A DNA stretch of 9,136 nt. It comes from Pseudomonadota bacterium. Its GTDB lineage: Bacteria > Pseudomonadota > Alphaproteobacteria > Ferrovibrionales > Ferrovibrionaceae. The stretch spans positions 1 through 9,136 of the forward strand of contig JAJYTL010000111.1 in the NCBI GenBank assembly GCA_021793055.1, in the 5' to 3' direction. The notes beneath the pieces were generated by a model that saw only the letters and a list, made by a program, of their open reading frames with translations, ran no database searches and was not told the DNA's origin. A program made the position numbers and the translations under genes. How positions within the stretch are numbered: position 1 is the first letter of the stretch; every line of letters begins with the position of its first letter. Below are positions 7,149 to 9,136 of this stretch, piece by piece.

Positions 7149-8357
7149 ATGAAATTATCACGCTTGCTCGCAGCGGCGGCCATGGCCGCGTCGCTGTTCG
7201 CGGCCGGACACGCGTCCGCCGCCGCGAATGGGCCGATCAAGATCGCCCATATCTACATGAAGACCGGTTTGCTCGCGCCCTACGGGCAGCAGCTCCAGCG
7301 CGGTCTCGAACTCGGCTTCGATTACGCGACGCACGGCACCGACAAGGTGCTCGGCCGCAAGATCGAAATCCTGCAGATGGACGACCAGGGCAAGGCCGGC
7401 CTGACGCGCGCCCTGTTCCAACAGGCCTACGGCGACGACAAGGTGACCATGGCGGTGGGGCCGATCTTCTCCGGCCTGGCGCTCGCGGTGGCGCCGATCG
7501 CCGCGCAGTACAAGAAGATCATCATGCCGGAAGGGGTCGCCGATTCGATCACCGGCAAAAGCTATAATCGCTATGTCGTGCGCATCGCCCGCAACTCGTC
7601 GCAGGACGCCATCGCCCAGGCGATCGCCATCGGCGGCAAGAACACCTGCGCCGCGACGCTGGCGCAGGACTACGCCTTCGGCCACGACGGCGCCGACGCC
7701 TTCAAGACGGCGCTGACCAAGCTCGGCGGACGGCTGGTGATGGAGGAATTCCTGCCGGTCAAGACCACCGATTTCACCGCCGGCGGCGAGCGCGTGATCA
7801 ACGCGCTGAAGGCGGCAAGCGGCTGCTCGGGCAAGTACATCTTCGTGATCTGGGCCGGCACCGCCAATCCCTTCGGCGGCTTGGCAGCGCTGAATCCGCA
7901 GAAGGACGGCATCCACATCACGTCCGGCGGCAACATCCTGCCGGCGCTCGCGCTCTACAAGCCGGTGGTCGGCATGCAGGGCGGCGCCTACTACTATTAC
8001 AAGCTGCCGCACAATCGGGTGAACGACTGGCTGGTCAAGGAGCACTTCAAGCGCTACCACGCGCCGCCGGATTTCTTCACCTGCCAGGGCTTCGCCGAGG
8101 CGCAAGCCATCGTCGCCGCGATCAAGCGCGCGCACTCCACCGATACCGACAAGCTGATCAAGGGCTTCGAAGGCCTGCGCTTCAACTCGCCGAAAGGTCC
8201 GATCTACATCCGGCCGCAAGACCACCAGGCGATGCAGGACATGTATCACTTCAAGGTGGCGCTGGATCCGAAGCAGACCTGGAGCGGCGGCGTGACCTTG
8301 GATCTGGTGAGCGTGATCAAGGCGAGCCAGATGCACGTGCCGATCGAGAACAAGTAG
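7149..8357 (+). CDS. HAAT-family (LivJ/LivK-type) ABC transporter periplasmic substrate-binding protein
   Basis: Secreted type I periplasmic binding protein (Peripla_BP_6), 402 residues from ATG 7149. It has a Sec signal peptide: MKLSR, an Ala-rich core, and a likely signal peptidase I cut after Ala-Ser-Ala at residue 24. The mature start PIKIAHIYMKTGLLAPYG is the usual first strand and ligand loop. Other family blocks are GPIFSGLALAVAPIAAQ, RNSSQDA, the second-domain start CAATLAQDYAFGHDG, the aromatic run Tyr281-284 followed by VNDWLVKEHFKRYHAPPDFFT, and the C-terminal Asp358-His-Gln motif. It would hand its ligand to LivHM-type permeases. The open frame extends far upstream through the lipoprotein gene without a stop, but that is a GC-rich shadow; the signal peptide and ribosome site fix the start. 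Liv-type proteins bind branched-chain amino acids, amides, urea or aromatic acids, and which applies here cannot be told. Three cysteines (167, 226, 312) are present. Confidence 0.93.
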   Translation: MKLSRLLAAAAMAASLFAAGHASAAANGPIKIAHIYMKTGLLAPYGQQLQRGLELGFDYATHGTDKVLGRKIEILQMDDQGKAGLTRALFQQAYGDDKVTMAVGPIFSGLALAVAPIAAQYKKIIMPEGVADSITGKSYNRYVVRIARNSSQDAIAQAIAIGGKNTCAATLAQDYAFGHDGADAFKTALTKLGGRLVMEEFLPVKTTDFTAGGERVINALKAASGCSGKYIFVIWAGTANPFGGLAALNPQKDGIHITSGGNILPALALYKPVVGMQGGAYYYYKLPHNRVNDWLVKEHFKRYHAPPDFFTCQGFAEAQAIVAAIKRAHSTDTDKLIKGFEGLRFNSPKGPIYIRPQDHQAMQDMYHFKVALDPKQTWSGGVTLDLVSVIKASQMHVPIENK

Positions 8358-8367
8358 CCGCGCCGGT

Positions 8368-8383
8368 CGCCGGGTTTCCGGCG
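8368..8383 (+). other. Small hairpin after the binding-protein gene
   Basis: CGCCGG (8368-8373) can pair with CCGGCG (8378-8383) around the loop GTTT, starting 11 bases after the stop codon. A second CGCCGG at 8361-8366 could compete for the same partner. No T-run follows, so it is not a good terminator. Hairpins between a binding-protein gene and its transporter genes often stabilise the upstream mRNA and give more binding protein than membrane subunits; that role here is inference. Confidence 0.35.
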
Positions 8384-8441
8384 CCGCCATCGGCCCCGGA
8401 GCGTGCCGCCATCGCGCGGCCGCTTCGGGCCTTTGCCGACG

Positions 8442-8453
8442 CGCTTGCAAGCG
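8442..8453. repeat. 12-base perfect palindrome upstream of the ATPase gene
   Basis: CGCTTGCAAGCG equals its own reverse complement and lies 31 bases before the ATPase ATG at 8485. Its size and position would suit an operator half-turn site, but no known regulator is recognised and one such site can occur by chance. Confidence 0.3.
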
Positions 8454-8484
8454 AGCCGCCGACCCCGATCCGCGCGAAAATCCC

Positions 8485-9136
8485 ATGTCGAACCCAGCCC
8501 CCGTTCTCGAAACCCGCAACCTCACCATCCGCTTCGGCGGCCATGTCGCGGTGAACGAGGTTTCGGCGACATTTCACGCCGGCACGCTGACCGCGATCGT
8601 CGGCCCGAACGGCGCCGGCAAGACGACCTATTTCAACCTGATCTCGGGCCAGCTCAAGCCGAGCGCCGGGCACATCGTCTTCTGCGGCGAGGACGTCACC
8701 CGCCTGCCGGCGCCGGCCCGCACCGACCGCGGCATCGGTCGCGCCTTCCAGCTCACCAACCTGTTCCCCGAGCTTTCGGTGCTGGAAAACCTGCGCCTCG
8801 CCGTCGCCGCCAAGCATCGCATCGGCTTCCGGCTGTTCGCCCTCGCCGACAGCCACCGCGAGATCACCGAGAAGGCGCTCTACTGGCTGGAGCGGGTTTC
8901 ACTCGCCGACCGCCGCGCCTTGAAGGCGTCCGAACTGCCGCACGGCGATCAGCGCAAGCTCGAGGTCGGGCTGTTGCTCGCGCTCGAGCCGAAGATCTTC
9001 ATGTTCGACGAGCCGACCGCCGGCATGAGCGTCGACGAGGTACCGGTGATCCTCGACCTCATTCACGAGATCAAGGCCGAAAAGGACAAGACCATCCTGC
9101 TGGTCGAGCACAAGATCGACGTGGTGCGCTCGCTCG
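8485..9136 (+). CDS. LivG-type ABC transporter ATP-binding protein, 3' truncated by window edge
   Basis: Cytoplasmic ATPase of a HAAT importer that powers uptake of the ligand delivered by the upstream binding protein. The frame from ATG 8485 stays open to the window end, giving 217 residues. The LivG family is about 250-260 long, so about 35-40 are missing. Motifs: Walker A GPNGAGKT at residues 40-47, Q-loop Gln89 in GRAFQLTNLFPELSVLENL (LivG style), ABC signature LPHGDQ at 151-156, Walker B IFMFDE at 171-176 with catalytic Glu176, and H-loop His209 in LLVEHKIDVV. All catalytic residues are intact. The 127-base gap from the binding-protein stop, on the same strand, suggests one transcription unit. 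No clear ribosome site precedes the ATG, although it begins the protein close to the expected first strand (VLETRNLTIRFGG). The remaining Liv subunits probably follow. LptB and UrtD are related ATPases, but the binding-protein neighbour favours LivG. Confidence 0.92.
   Translation, partial: MSNPAPVLETRNLTIRFGGHVAVNEVSATFHAGTLTAIVGPNGAGKTTYFNLISGQLKPSAGHIVFCGEDVTRLPAPARTDRGIGRAFQLTNLFPELSVLENLRLAVAAKHRIGFRLFALADSHREITEKALYWLERVSLADRRALKASELPHGDQRKLEVGLLLALEPKIFMFDEPTAGMSVDEVPVILDLIHEIKAEKDKTILLVEHKIDVVRSL

Noticed and set aside
6832..7152. Possible 106-codon gene in the intergenic gap
   Set aside because: No ribosome site, no recognisable domain, Arg/Pro/Ala-rich composition, and it runs into the binding-protein start.
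8935..8952. ABC signature LPHGDQ instead of LSGGQ as an inactivating change
   Set aside because: LivG-type ATPases commonly have variants such as LPYGxQ or LSHGxQ at this site, and Walker A, Walker B Glu and H-loop His are intact.

Overview
The window is GC-rich (roughly two thirds G+C by eye), gene-dense on the + strand, and reads as ordinary chromosome of a Gram-negative proteobacterium. The protein style (a NodT-type outer-membrane lipoprotein, an MdtC with an Ala/Ser/Thr-rich insertion, a LivK-type binding protein) suggests an alphaproteobacterium of the Rhizobiales/Rhodospirillales kind. That placement is inference from protein resemblance; there is no rRNA or other marker here.

Region 1 (1-6819) is the downstream part of a tripartite drug-efflux operon of the MdtABC / MuxABC-OpmB type. 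It holds the C-terminal two thirds of an MdtB-type RND pump, a complete MdtC-type RND pump and a complete TolC/NodT-family outer-membrane lipoprotein. The three genes overlap end to start (ATGA at 2075-2078, TGATG at 5351-5355), so translational coupling is likely. The periplasmic adaptor (MdtA/HlyD family) would be expected just upstream of the window but is not visible. In the known systems the two RND proteins form a mixed trimer in the inner membrane, driven by protons, which passes substrate through the adaptor to the outer-membrane channel.

Region 2 (6820-7148) is a non-coding gap of about 330 bases. It has GC-rich hairpins but no T-run terminator and no convincing promoter.

Region 3 (7149-9136) begins a branched-chain amino acid/amide (HAAT, Liv-type) ABC importer: a secreted periplasmic binding protein, a 127-base spacer with a small hairpin and a 12-base palindrome, then a LivG-type ATPase cut by the window end. 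The permeases (LivH, LivM) and second ATPase (LivF) are probably downstream. The substrate cannot be read from the sequence.

I found no evidence of a new biological system, mobile element, CRISPR array or RNA gene. The most distinctive feature is an insertion of about 58 residues in the predicted outer-membrane-channel docking domain of the MdtC-type pump.
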